Shown here: positions 1 through 7,168 of the stretch, piece by piece | Numbering within the stretch: position 1 is the first letter of the stretch | Layout of the letters: every line of letters starts with the position of its first letter | From: DAOUMF01 sp034411955 | Lineage (GTDB): Bacteria > Chloroflexota > Dehalococcoidia > SM23-28-2 > RBG-16-64-32 | Direction: 5' to 3' | DNA: 15,646 bases | Assembly (NCBI GenBank): GCA_034411955.1 | Contig: DAOUMF010000126.1 | Location: forward strand, 1 to 15,646 | Program-made: the position numbers and the translations under genes | The notes under the pieces: generated by a model | The model's input: only the letters and a program-made list of their open reading frames with translations | What the model was told of the DNA's origin: nothing | Databases searched by the model: none

Positions 1-121
1 GGCCCGGGTCGGGCAGCTTGAAGGTGGTCGTCATGTGGATAGGCGGGGTCACCGATCCGGTCGTGGGATCGGGCTCCTGACCAGCGTGCACAGCCTGCGT
101 ATCGAATCGGTACTCGGTCAT
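1..121 (-). CDS. PLP-dependent Cys/Met-metabolism enzyme, N-terminal fragment (window edge)
   Basis: Only the first 40 codons are present; the rest lies beyond the left edge. The ATG at 121-119 is preceded by a GGGAGGG ribosome site. The visible protein begins MTEYRFDTQAVHAGQ and continues through a TPPIHMTTTF stretch. The T-x-A-V-H-A-G-Q start followed by PP-I-x-x-TTF is the characteristic N-terminus of the cystathionine gamma-synthase / O-acetylhomoserine sulfhydrylase / methionine gamma-lyase family, which uses pyridoxal phosphate. Which of these activities applies cannot be told from 40 residues, because the PLP lysine and substrate-specific residues are missing. It starts 60 bases after the MttB-family gene on the same strand, so the two are probably co-transcribed. 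That would tie methyl transfer to homocysteine, methionine or methanethiol metabolism. Confidence 0.8.
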   Translation of the reverse strand, partial: MTEYRFDTQAVHAGQEPDPTTGSVTPPIHMTTTFKLPDPG

Positions 122-181
122 CCTACCCTCCCGGCAGACCCAAGGTGGTGGCGCACCAGCTCGCTTACGCCACGGCGCACG

Positions 182-1645
182 TCAGTCCTCCCACTCGGCG
201 GCCTCGAAGTCGGCCATCGTACGCTCCCGGGTCTTGGCTACGTATTGGAGCAGCTCCCTCTCGACCGACGGGTCCAACTCCCGCGGCTGATGTTTGGCCA
301 GGAGCTCCTGCGCTCGCTCCCGCGCCAGGTCCAGCGCCGTCTTCGACCCCTTTTGCTCCCACACCTCCTTGCTGTCCCTCCGCAGCAACCTCGGCAGGAA
401 GTGCTCCCGCCGGTAGTGCTGAGCGGTGTGCAACTGGTCCAGGTAATGGCCGTCCCAGCCCACCTCCTTGATCAGGTCCAGAGCGATCGTCTCTTCGCTG
501 ACGTCGATCCCGCGCGCCAGCCTGAGGGCGAGGCCGCACAGCTCGTCGTCCAGGACAAGCAGGGGGTGACTCTCGGTGGTGGTGGATTCGAGGGTGCCGC
601 CGCAGGTGATGAAGTGCGCGCCAGCGAGAACGGCGGGCAGCAGGGTGCTGACGCGTTCCAGCATGCATTGGAGGTCCAGCGTCTTGGCGTCAGTGCCGCC
701 GCCGACGCTGCGGCAGGGGAGACCGTAGTGGCGGGCGAGCTGCGCCGCCCCGGCGGTGATGAGCCCGGCCTCGACCGCGCCGAGGGCGACGTTGCCAGTG
801 GCCATGTCGGCTACGGTGGAGACGTTGCCGTACAGCACCGGCGTGCCCGGGGCGATAATCTGGGCCAGGGTGATGTGGGCGAGGATCTCGGCGTTCTGCT
901 GGGCGAGCAGTCCGGCGAGGGTGGCGGGAGCGGTGGCGCCGGCCATCGCCTCCGGCGACATGGCGATGGGCTGGCCGTACTCGGCGAAGAAGAACATCCC
1001 CTCGAGCTGGAGCTTGATCATCTGGAGGGGAGTCATGACGGAGCATATCCCGAAGAAGCGAGGACGCTTCTTTAGCTCTTCCTTCCCGCCCACGGCAATC
1101 GCCATCATCCTCATCATGTCCTCGCTGGCCATCGCCCCGTAGCACCCCAGGCCGAAGGACTTGCGGCAGTTCTGGGCCCAGGCGAGGATGGCCTCGGCGT
1201 GGATGGTGGTCATGGGGATGTCCGTGGGCCAGAGGTCCATCTGGCTGTTGTTGATGTGGTCAAGGCCATCGATGAGGCGGAGGTGGTTGCGGATATCCTC
1301 CAGAGTGGTGGGCCGAAGCTCCCCCGTCTCTGTATCGATGATCTTCGTGGGGGTGCCCAGCGCGGCGAAGTTCACCTGGTCAGTGCCGATCTCCAGGCGG
1401 AAGTCCGGGTCCGCCCCGTACAGGGTGAACTGCTTGGGCGCCTGGTCGGTGGCCCGGCGCACCAGTTTCTCGGGGATGCGCACGGAGCGGGCCGCTTCGT
1501 CCACGCGCGCCCCGGCCTTAGTAAAGGCATCGCGAGCCTTCTTGAGGTCCACCCGGACGCCGACGCTCTCCAGGATGTTCATGGAGGCAGCGTCGATCTG
1601 CTTCACTTCGGCCGGACTGAGCACTTCGAAGAATGCTGGCTTCAT
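182..1645 (-). CDS. MttB-family (non-pyrrolysine) methylamine/betaine:corrinoid methyltransferase homologue
   Basis: This is a 487-residue protein of the trimethylamine methyltransferase (MttB) superfamily, cytoplasmic TIM-barrel enzymes that move a methyl group from a quaternary or tertiary amine to a Co(I) corrinoid protein. Family signs are the N-terminal LSPAEVKQIDAASMNILESVGV region, the Gly-rich GGGTDAKTLD segment (315-324), and the C-terminal DDELCGLALRLARGIDV and IKEVGWDGHYL stretches (366-402). Archaeal MttB has a UAG-encoded pyrrolysine; this frame has no internal stop, so it belongs with the non-Pyl homologues. Characterised non-Pyl members (MtgB, MtpB, MtcB, MtyB) use glycine betaine, proline betaine, carnitine or gamma-butyrobetaine. 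The ATG at 1645 has GGAGG four bases upstream. The same frame stays open to about 2050, but that extension runs antisense into the next gene. The substrate is unknown. Confidence 0.93.
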   Translation of the reverse strand: MKPAFFEVLSPAEVKQIDAASMNILESVGVRVDLKKARDAFTKAGARVDEAARSVRIPEKLVRRATDQAPKQFTLYGADPDFRLEIGTDQVNFAALGTPTKIIDTETGELRPTTLEDIRNHLRLIDGLDHINNSQMDLWPTDIPMTTIHAEAILAWAQNCRKSFGLGCYGAMASEDMMRMMAIAVGGKEELKKRPRFFGICSVMTPLQMIKLQLEGMFFFAEYGQPIAMSPEAMAGATAPATLAGLLAQQNAEILAHITLAQIIAPGTPVLYGNVSTVADMATGNVALGAVEAGLITAGAAQLARHYGLPCRSVGGGTDAKTLDLQCMLERVSTLLPAVLAGAHFITCGGTLESTTTESHPLLVLDDELCGLALRLARGIDVSEETIALDLIKEVGWDGHYLDQLHTAQHYRREHFLPRLLRRDSKEVWEQKGSKTALDLARERAQELLAKHQPRELDPSVERELLQYVAKTRERTMADFEAAEWED

Positions 1646-1729
1646 CTCGCCTCCACACCTGTTTCGTAGACGCCTACCGCGCGGCCGGGCAGGGGATGGC
1701 CCATGCGCGGGCGGGCTGGGGTCAGCGAT

Positions 1730-1758
1730 ACGATACGGCGCACCGCTGCAGGGGTCAA
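1730..1758 (-). promoter_or_regulatory. Candidate sigma70 promoter of the MttB-family gene
   Basis: On the minus strand, TTGACC (1758-1753) and TATCGT (1735-1730) are separated by 17 bases, matching 5/6 and 4/6 consensus positions. Transcription would start near 1723 and leave a leader of about 77 bases before the ATG at 1645. This is inferred from the motifs alone. Confidence 0.45.
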
Positions 1759-1813
1759 GATTGGGAGGCCTGGAGAGGGACGATGGCAGCCCCCGTTCAT
1801 CACCGTTCCTCTG

Positions 1814-1842
1814 TTGCGGCCTCTGGCACCGGGAACGATAAT
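1814..1842 (+). promoter_or_regulatory. Candidate promoter of the first UroD-family gene
   Basis: TTGCGG (1814-1819) and GATAAT (1837-1842) are 17 bases apart. The -10 matches 5/6 positions; the -35 matches only TTG. Transcription would start near 1849, nine bases before the first leader hairpin. The architecture is nearly the same as that in front of the corrinoid-protein gene (8393-8421). Confidence 0.42.
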
Positions 1843-1857
1843 TGAGTCGGCCTGATA

Positions 1858-1924
1858 CAGGCGCCGAGAGGTCCGCCTTCCCTGGCGGACGCGCCTGCTC
1901 CGCCTCGTCTGGATAGGCGCGTCC
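1858..1924 (+). promoter_or_regulatory. Leader with two mutually exclusive hairpins (candidate RNA switch)
   Basis: Structure A is an outer 7-bp stem, CAGGCGC (1858-1864) with GCGCCTG (1891-1897), enclosing an inner perfect 7-bp stem, GTCCGCC (1871-1877) with GGCGGAC (1884-1890), a 6-base loop and a 6-base bulge. Structure B is a perfect 10-bp stem, GGACGCGCCT (1887-1896) with AGGCGCGTCC (1915-1924), with an 18-base loop. The bases 1887-1896 take part in both, so A and B cannot coexist. B ends three bases before the GGAG ribosome site (1927-1930) of the gene starting at 1939. Pairing was checked base by base. A regulatory role is inferred. It matches no riboswitch class I recognise. Confidence 0.45.
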
Positions 1925-1938
1925 ATGGAGATGAGACG

Positions 1939-2991
1939 ATGTGTGCGTCCAGTTGGACCCTGCCGAACTACTTGAAGCCCACGCCGACGCCGCCCGGAGT
2001 GACGAGCCGCGAGATCGTGCGCCGGGCGATAGAGTTCGCGGGCCCGCCACGCATTCCCTACAGCTTCATCCAGCCGCTGGAGTCGGACTTCGTCGAGCTG
2101 GCAGTCGTTGTCCCGGCTGCCGCCGACATCTCCGGCGTACCGAAGGGGGAGCTGGTGTTCGACGAGTGGGGAGTGGGGCGGCGCAGCTCGGGGACGTTCT
2201 GGGGTCATGCCGAGGTGCACCCCCTACAGGACCTCAGCGCCGTGGACAGCTACCGCTTCCCCGAGGTGACGGCGCGCGAGCGCTTCGCGATGGCGGGGGG
2301 GCTGGCCAGGGCGGGTGACGAAGCCGGCAAGTACGTCGTGGGGGCAGACCCGATCCAGGGGATCGAGCGGCTACGGCTGCTCGTGGGCTTCGCCGATCTC
2401 ATGCTCGCGCTGTACACGCAGCGCCCCCACCTGGAGCGCCTGCTCGACAAGCTGGTAGAGATGACCCTGGACGCGATGCAGGCCTACGCGGAGATGGGGA
2501 CGGTCCACGGCTTCATGACCTGGGAGGACTGGGGTCTCCAGACCACGCTGCAGATCAGGCCCGCGCAGTGGCGCGAGATCTTCAAGCCCCGCTACGCACG
2601 CATCGTCGAGGCCACGCACGCGGCGGGCATGCACTACCTGTTCCACTGCTGTGGCCAGATCGCTGATATCATCCCGGACCTCATCGAGATCGGCGTCGAT
2701 GTGCTTCAGCTAGACCAGCCCGGCCTGATGGGGGTGGACCGCCTGGCGAGCGAGTTCGGGGGTAAGATCTGCTTCTGGAACACGGTGGACATCCAGTGGT
2801 CGGCCCTGCCCGAGGTTACGCTGGACGAGGTGAGGGCCGAAGTCAAGCACATGGTGGAGGCTTTCAACCGCTTCGATGGAGGCTTCATCGCGCGGCAGTA
2901 CCCGCAGCCGAAGGACATCGGCATGCCTCGCGAGAAGCACCAGGCCATCTACGAAGCGTTCATGGAATGCGGGTGCGCTCTGCGCGAGTAG
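1939..2991 (+). CDS. Uroporphyrinogen decarboxylase (UroD/MtaA)-family methyltransferase-like protein
   Basis: This 350-residue protein has the UroD fold, which covers haem-pathway decarboxylases and also the zinc methyltransferases (MtaA, MtbA, CmuA types) that take methyl groups from corrinoid proteins. The diagnostic segment is MHYLFHCCGQIADIIPDLIEIG. It contains HCCG at 236-239, matching the His-x-Cys zinc site of MtaA-like proteins, followed by GVDVLQLDQPG. A WEDWG motif lies at 195-199. MtaA has a third zinc Cys near the C-terminus; here C344 and C346 (ECGC) are candidates, but the alignment is uncertain. The context, surrounded by corrinoid methyltransferase genes, favours methyl transfer over haem synthesis. 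The ATG at 1939 has GGAG eight bases upstream. The methyl donor and acceptor are unknown. Confidence 0.88.
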   Translation: MCASSWTLPNYLKPTPTPPGVTSREIVRRAIEFAGPPRIPYSFIQPLESDFVELAVVVPAAADISGVPKGELVFDEWGVGRRSSGTFWGHAEVHPLQDLSAVDSYRFPEVTARERFAMAGGLARAGDEAGKYVVGADPIQGIERLRLLVGFADLMLALYTQRPHLERLLDKLVEMTLDAMQAYAEMGTVHGFMTWEDWGLQTTLQIRPAQWREIFKPRYARIVEATHAAGMHYLFHCCGQIADIIPDLIEIGVDVLQLDQPGLMGVDRLASEFGGKICFWNTVDIQWSALPEVTLDEVRAEVKHMVEAFNRFDGGFIARQYPQPKDIGMPREKHQAIYEAFMECGCALRE

Positions 2992-3018
2992 CCCGCGGCC
3001 CGGCGCAGGCCTTGCGGG
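2992..3018. terminator. GC-rich hairpin between convergent genes
   Basis: CCCGC-GGCC (2992-3000) can pair with GGCC (3008-3011) and GCGGG (3014-3018), with a 7-base loop and a TT bulge. It fills nearly the whole 29-base gap between the convergent stops at 2991 and 3021. There is no T-run on either side, so it may be a weak or Rho-assisted bidirectional terminator. Confidence 0.42.
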
Positions 3019-3020
3019 GG

Positions 3021-4388
3021 TCAGAGGGCGTAGCTCGCCGGGTTGTACAGATGACCGTAGGTGTGGGCGACGCGTTCGCGCAGCTCATCTCCCTGCCTCG
3101 GCAGGCTCGCGAGAGCGGACTGAATCCTTTCCAGCCAGCGGCGCTCTGCTGCGGAAACGGAGAGGAGGGACGCGTCCACAGCCTCGCGGATCAGGTCGGC
3201 CGCCGCCACGCCGGCCTTGATCGTTCGCCGGTAATCGTCTTGCTCGCCCACGATGCCGGAGGCGATGGTGACGGCCGCTTGTGGCGAGAGCACCAGCGCC
3301 TGGGGGCTCCTGTACACGTCGGAAGACACCAGGAGGTCGCGCAGGGTCTTCTCGTGTCCTCGCTGCAGCGCCTCGTTCATCAAACGGCAGTCGTAGATGA
3401 GCACCTCAGCGAAGGCCTCGGGGGCAGAGCCCGACAGGAGGGGGACATGCTGGACTGACTCGTTGCTCCAGAGGTCGCACACGCTGGCGGCGATGTTGCC
3501 CACGGGGCTGAAGTGGGCGCAGGCGGCCGCCTTGCCCTCCATGGACAGGGGACAGCCGGCGATGGCCTTGAGGATCGGGCCTTCGTAGGCGCAGTCCTTG
3601 GATGGGCCGACCGCCCCACGCTCGAAGGCGACCAGCGAGCGCGCGGCGCCCATGGCGCGGACCACCGCCGCCAGCGTCTCCGGCAGCAGCTTCTGGTGGG
3701 CGAGCTGCATGGCGGTGTTGGCGAAGCCGCAGGCGCTGTCACCGCCGGGCACCACTGATCGGGCCTGCGCCAGGGAGACGATCTCATCCCACAGCCAGGC
3801 CATGTCGCGCGCGGCCAGGACTCCCAGGGCCAGGGCTATCCCCTCGATGTCACCGCTCAGCAGCGCCTCGTCGGACACCTCCTTGCCACCGATGGACTCG
3901 ACGGAGAGGATGTGAGCGCCGGCCTCGGCGCAGAGGGCAAACGAGTTTCGCATCGCCTCCCAGTGCTTTCCGCTCCGCAACTGTGGCGGTCGGCCGCCGG
4001 CCCGCACGTCCACAGGCGTGACCCGCAGGGCGCAGGGCAGCCCCGCCGTCTCGTGGGCGTCGCGGAGGACATCGACGAGCCGCTGAGTTATCTCGGCGCC
4101 CCAATCGGGGCTCTCGGTCATCGGCGGGAGGTGCTCAAACTCGATGACCAGGCCGGGGGCCTGCAAGGCCAAGGCACGAGCGACCACTGCACGCGACGCC
4201 TCCTCGTAGATCCGCAGCGTCTGCGCCCGCGTGGACGCGTCCAGCGCAATGGCAGGAAGGGTGAAGTTGACCTCCGGGTAGACGGCTCCCGCACCGATGC
4301 GAAGGCCAAGGCCGCATTCCACGGGCTTGGGCGCCCGGCCGAACATGATCTCGTCGGGGTCGGTAAGGCGAAGGGATGTGAAACGCAA
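3021..4388 (-). CDS. mtaB: MtaB-type methanol:corrinoid methyltransferase homologue
   Basis: This 455-residue protein is of the methanol:corrinoid methyltransferase MtaB family, a zinc enzyme that activates methanol (or a related methoxyl compound) and methylates a Co(I) corrinoid protein. The N-terminus (MRFTSLRLTDPDEIMFGRA) fits the family. The zinc ligands described for the Methanosarcina barkeri enzyme, Glu164, Cys220 and Cys269, have close counterparts: Glu164 in LSVES, Cys220 in GGDSACGFANTAM, and Cys266 in GPSKDCAYEGP. SMEGK at 282-286 is also typical. The start is a TTG seven bases after the upstream stop, with no clear ribosome site, so translation is probably coupled. It is the last gene of an operon with the RACo and homocysteine-methyltransferase genes. 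No mtaC lies beside it; the nearest corrinoid protein is at 8462-9118. Methanol as substrate is inferred from family only. Confidence 0.93.
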   Translation of the reverse strand: MRFTSLRLTDPDEIMFGRAPKPVECGLGLRIGAGAVYPEVNFTLPAIALDASTRAQTLRIYEEASRAVVARALALQAPGLVIEFEHLPPMTESPDWGAEITQRLVDVLRDAHETAGLPCALRVTPVDVRAGGRPPQLRSGKHWEAMRNSFALCAEAGAHILSVESIGGKEVSDEALLSGDIEGIALALGVLAARDMAWLWDEIVSLAQARSVVPGGDSACGFANTAMQLAHQKLLPETLAAVVRAMGAARSLVAFERGAVGPSKDCAYEGPILKAIAGCPLSMEGKAAACAHFSPVGNIAASVCDLWSNESVQHVPLLSGSAPEAFAEVLIYDCRLMNEALQRGHEKTLRDLLVSSDVYRSPQALVLSPQAAVTIASGIVGEQDDYRRTIKAGVAAADLIREAVDASLLSVSAAERRWLERIQSALASLPRQGDELRERVAHTYGHLYNPASYAL

Positions 4389-4395
4389 GGAAGCG

Positions 4396-5316
4396 CTACA
4401 CCCTCTGGCCCAGGGCCCGGGTCATGGCCTGGACGTGGCGGGGCGTGCTCCCGCAGCAGCCGCCGATGATGCCGACGCCGTTGTCGGCGCACCAGAGGGC
4501 GTACTCGGCCATCCTCTCGGGGGTGCCGTCGTAGACCGCCCGGCCGCCTTCCATCCGCGGGATGCCGGCGTTGGGCTTGGCGACGACCACTGCCTCGGGC
4601 CGCGCCTGCACGAGGGCCCGGAGCACTTGCTGGCAGCCATCCAGACCCCGACCGCAGTTGGCGCCGAGGCCGAAGGCTCCGATCTCCTGTGCGACCTCCA
4701 CCAGTTGCGCGGGCGTGACACCCATCATCGTCCGCAGGTCGTCCGGCTTCCCGGTGTCGAAGGACATGGTGAGGATCAGGGGCCGGTCGGAGACGCGGCG
4801 CAGTCCCTCCACGGCGGCCCGCGCCTCCGCCAGGTCGCTCATCGTCTCCACGTGGAAGAGGTCGACGCCGCCCTCGGCCAGGGCGGCGGCCTGCTCGCAG
4901 AAGGCGTCCGCCAGCTCCCCCTCGTCCACCTCACCCATGGCGAGGAGCTCGCCGCTGGGGCCGATGACGCCGGCCACCAGCGCGTCGTCGTCGGCGGCTT
5001 CGCGGGCCAGGCGAGCGGCGGTCAGGTTCACCTCCCGTACCTGGCCGCCCAGGCCGCAGGCCTCCAGCCGTAGCCGGGTTCCGTTGAAGGTGTTGGTCTG
5101 GATGATCTGCGACCCGGCGTCGATGTACTCACGGTGCATCCGCTGGACGGTCTCCGGCGACAGCAGGTTCAGCCACTCGCTGACGTCGCCCGGCGAGCGC
5201 CCTACGGATGACAGTTGCGCCGACAGGTAGACTCCCTTGGAGCCGTCGTAAACGACCGGCCCGCGGAAGCGCTCGCGGCTGAGGATCGCGCGCCTCGGCT
5301 CGCTGTCGCCGCTCAC
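4396..5316 (-). CDS. Homocysteine S-methyltransferase-family protein
   Basis: This 306-residue protein is of the homocysteine/selenocysteine S-methyltransferase family (MetH N-terminal domain, BHMT, MmuM). These are zinc-dependent TIM barrels that methylate homocysteine to methionine. The three zinc cysteines are visible: Cys221 in GANCGRG, and Cys287-Cys288 in GIIGGCCGS near the C-terminus. YDGSKGVYL at 23-31 replaces the usual DGAMGT start. There is no cobalamin domain, so methyl groups must come from a small donor or a separate corrinoid protein. The GTG start overlaps the RACo stop in a GTGA tetramer (5316-5313), indicating translational coupling. Its position between RACo and MtaB suggests homocysteine, or another thiol, may be the final methyl acceptor. 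An alternative is betaine- or S-methylmethionine-dependent methyl transfer. Confidence 0.92.
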   Translation of the reverse strand: MSGDSEPRRAILSRERFRGPVVYDGSKGVYLSAQLSSVGRSPGDVSEWLNLLSPETVQRMHREYIDAGSQIIQTNTFNGTRLRLEACGLGGQVREVNLTAARLAREAADDDALVAGVIGPSGELLAMGEVDEGELADAFCEQAAALAEGGVDLFHVETMSDLAEARAAVEGLRRVSDRPLILTMSFDTGKPDDLRTMMGVTPAQLVEVAQEIGAFGLGANCGRGLDGCQQVLRALVQARPEAVVVAKPNAGIPRMEGGRAVYDGTPERMAEYALWCADNGVGIIGGCCGSTPRHVQAMTRALGQRV

Positions 5317-6971
5317 GTCGGCATTGGCTCCGGGAAGGGAATGTGGTCGGCGAAGCGGGTGTGGAAGTCCTGGCGCAGCATGAGCTCGACGTGCCGGATG
5401 CGGCGGGCAAGCTGGCGGGCCTCGTCCAGGCGTTCCTCCGAGGCGAGGGCCACCTTCGCCCCCATGCCTGCCACGTTGCCCACGGGATGGATGCGGCCGA
5501 CCATGGCCGCGGGCAGGATGCCCAGGGTCACCAGGCCATCGGGTCGGACGGAGCTGCCGAAGGCGCCCGCCACAAACACCTCGTCCACGTCCTCCGGATG
5601 CGCGCCGACCTCTTCCAGCAGCACCTCTACGCCCACTCGGATGGGGGCCTTGGCGAGTTGCACTTCCCGCACGTCGCGCTGGGTGAGGGACACCGGCGGC
5701 CCGGCAGCGCTCTCGTACAGGAGGAAGCGGCGGCCCTCAGTGTCGTCGCGCAGGCGGCGGCGAAGGTCGGGCGGCAGGCCGGGGGGGAGATCGGTGGGCG
5801 CCCGCAGGCGTCCGCCAGCCGCCAGAATGCGTCGGCGCACCAGCAGCGCCGCGGCGTCAACCAGGCCGGAGCCACAGATGCCCCGCGGCTTCGCGCCGTC
5901 TATAGTCTTCAGGGCCAGGCATCCATCGTTCTCGTCGACCCACTCTATGGCGCCCGGGAGGGCGGCCATGCCCGAAGAGATGTGGACGCCCTCGAAGGCG
6001 GGGCCGGCGGCACAGGAGGCACCGACGGCATCGTGGTCGGACACGAGCACCATCTCCCCGTTAGTGCCCATGTCGATGAAGAGGAAGAGGCCCCGGCGCC
6101 GGGGAAGTCCCAGGGCCACCAGGCCGGCGACCGCGTCGGCGCCGAGGTGACCCGCCACACCCGGCAGAGGCACCAGCTCGGCGCCAGCCAGTCGCCGGAA
6201 TCCCACCTCGCCGGCGGCAACGGCGGGTGTCTCGGTGAAGACGGGCTGGTAGGGCACGACCCCCAGGGGCCACGGGTCGACAGCGCACAGGATGTGGAGC
6301 ATGGTCGGGTTGCCGACGACGGTGATGCGGGAAAAGGACCGCAGCGGCGCGCGATGCCTGGCGCAAAGGGCCGCCAGCGCCTCGTCCACCGCCTCCACGA
6401 GGCAGCGGCGAGCCTCGAGCAGGTTCTCCTTTCCCTCGTGGGCATAGACGATGCGCGAGATGACGTCCGGGCCGAACCGGTACTGGGGGTTGACGAATGA
6501 GACGGCGTCGACCTGGCGCGCGTGCCCCAGGTCGAGCAGGTAGCAGACCACGGTGGTGGTGCCTACGTCCACGGCGGCGCCGTAGGTGCAGGCCCGTCCC
6601 GGCGGGGCCGCCGTCGGCCCCTCGGCGAGGCCGTAGGCTTCCGTGAGGATGCGCAGCTCGCCCTCGGCCGCGGCTGCCGGCAGGGCGATGCGGCAATCGT
6701 CAGTGAGGGTGGTCTGACAGGCCAAGCGCCAGCCCTGGGCGACGGCGCTGTTCCCCAGCAGCAGCCTGTCCTCGGCGCTCGCAGCGGGAGCGCCGTCCAG
6801 GAAGTGAATGCGACAGGTGCCGCAGGTGGCGCGGCCGCCACACTCCGACTCCAGGGCGAGGCCGGCCAGGCGTATGGCCTCCATCACGGTCTTCCCTCTC
6901 TCCACCTCGACTTCGGAGTCGAAGTCCGGGAGGGAGAGGCGAATGGTGTTTCGACGATGCTGGTCAGTCAC
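5313..6971 (-). CDS. RACo-type reductive activator of corrinoid proteins (2Fe-2S / ASKHA, DUF4445)
   Basis: This 552-residue protein has an N-terminal plant-type 2Fe-2S ferredoxin domain (about 1-95) with Cys44, Cys50, Cys53 and Cys85. A C-terminal actin-like ATPase domain follows, with AVDVGTTTVV (133-142), IDMGTNGEM (299-307), CAAGPAFEG (320-328), ICGSGLVD (365-372) and FVAGAFG (466-472). This domain order is that of RACo and related activators. They use ATP to drive one-electron reduction of inactive Co(II) corrinoid back to Co(I). It is somewhat shorter than typical RACo proteins, which I recall as about 600-650 residues. The GTG at 6971 has only a poor ribosome site. It is the first gene of an operon with the homocysteine-methyltransferase and MtaB genes, so its natural client is likely the corrinoid partner of MtaB. 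Confidence 0.94.
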   Translation of the reverse strand: MTDQHRRNTIRLSLPDFDSEVEVERGKTVMEAIRLAGLALESECGGRATCGTCRIHFLDGAPAASAEDRLLLGNSAVAQGWRLACQTTLTDDCRIALPAAAAEGELRILTEAYGLAEGPTAAPPGRACTYGAAVDVGTTTVVCYLLDLGHARQVDAVSFVNPQYRFGPDVISRIVYAHEGKENLLEARRCLVEAVDEALAALCARHRAPLRSFSRITVVGNPTMLHILCAVDPWPLGVVPYQPVFTETPAVAAGEVGFRRLAGAELVPLPGVAGHLGADAVAGLVALGLPRRRGLFLFIDMGTNGEMVLVSDHDAVGASCAAGPAFEGVHISSGMAALPGAIEWVDENDGCLALKTIDGAKPRGICGSGLVDAAALLVRRRILAAGGRLRAPTDLPPGLPPDLRRRLRDDTEGRRFLLYESAAGPPVSLTQRDVREVQLAKAPIRVGVEVLLEEVGAHPEDVDEVFVAGAFGSSVRPDGLVTLGILPAAMVGRIHPVGNVAGMGAKVALASEERLDEARQLARRIRHVELMLRQDFHTRFADHIPFPEPMPT

Positions 6972-7018
6972 GGTGGGCGGTTAGGGCGCTACGCCCCAGA
7001 ACTCTAGGTTCTTGCCAC

Positions 7019-7047
7019 AACATAGGCTGTCAGGAGCGCCAAGGCAA
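7019..7047 (-). promoter_or_regulatory. Candidate promoter of the RACo operon
   Basis: On the minus strand, TTGCCT (7047-7042) and TATGTT (7024-7019) are 17 bases apart, each matching 4/6 consensus positions. The predicted leader, of about 40 bases, holds two short perfect hairpins: GTTCT/AGAAC arms at 6998-7012 and GGGCG/CGCCC arms at 6984-6996. No known riboswitch is apparent. Confidence 0.38.
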
Positions 7048-7168
7048 GCTAGGCCCGGCGGGCCGTCTGCCGTTCGCCACTGGCCAGAGGAACGATGGCG
7101 GGGCATAATCAGCTTCAGGGCCCGCGGCCCCGGCTGGAGCACCGCGTCTGCGGACAGAGGGAGCGTCT

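Noticed and set aside
35..1075. Long plus-strand open frame of 346 codons opposite the MttB-family gene
   Set aside because: It is a shadow of GC-rich coding DNA: low-complexity composition, no recognisable domain, and it lies fully antisense to a clear MttB-family protein.
182..1645. Pyrrolysine-containing MttB
   Set aside because: There is no in-frame TAG inside the gene; the frame is complete with sense codons, so it belongs to the non-pyrrolysine group.
1925..1975. Out-of-frame 16-codon upstream ORF overlapping the UroD start
   Set aside because: It has no ribosome site. It may simply result from the ATG-rich sequence just before the true start.
1646..2050. N-terminal extension of the MttB-family frame
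   Set aside because: The extension has no family similarity and runs antisense into the UroD gene. The internal ATG at 1645 has a good ribosome site and matches the family's usual start.
3380..4492. Several Arg/Pro/Ser-rich open frames on both strands over MtaB
   Set aside because: They have typical GC-rich shadow-frame composition and no motifs, and overlap a protein with intact catalytic zinc ligands.
7026..7083. GCCACTGG and GTCAGGAGC resembling pieces of a cobalamin riboswitch
   Set aside because: The two pieces are in the wrong order for the plus strand, and the rest of the B12 element is not present on either strand.
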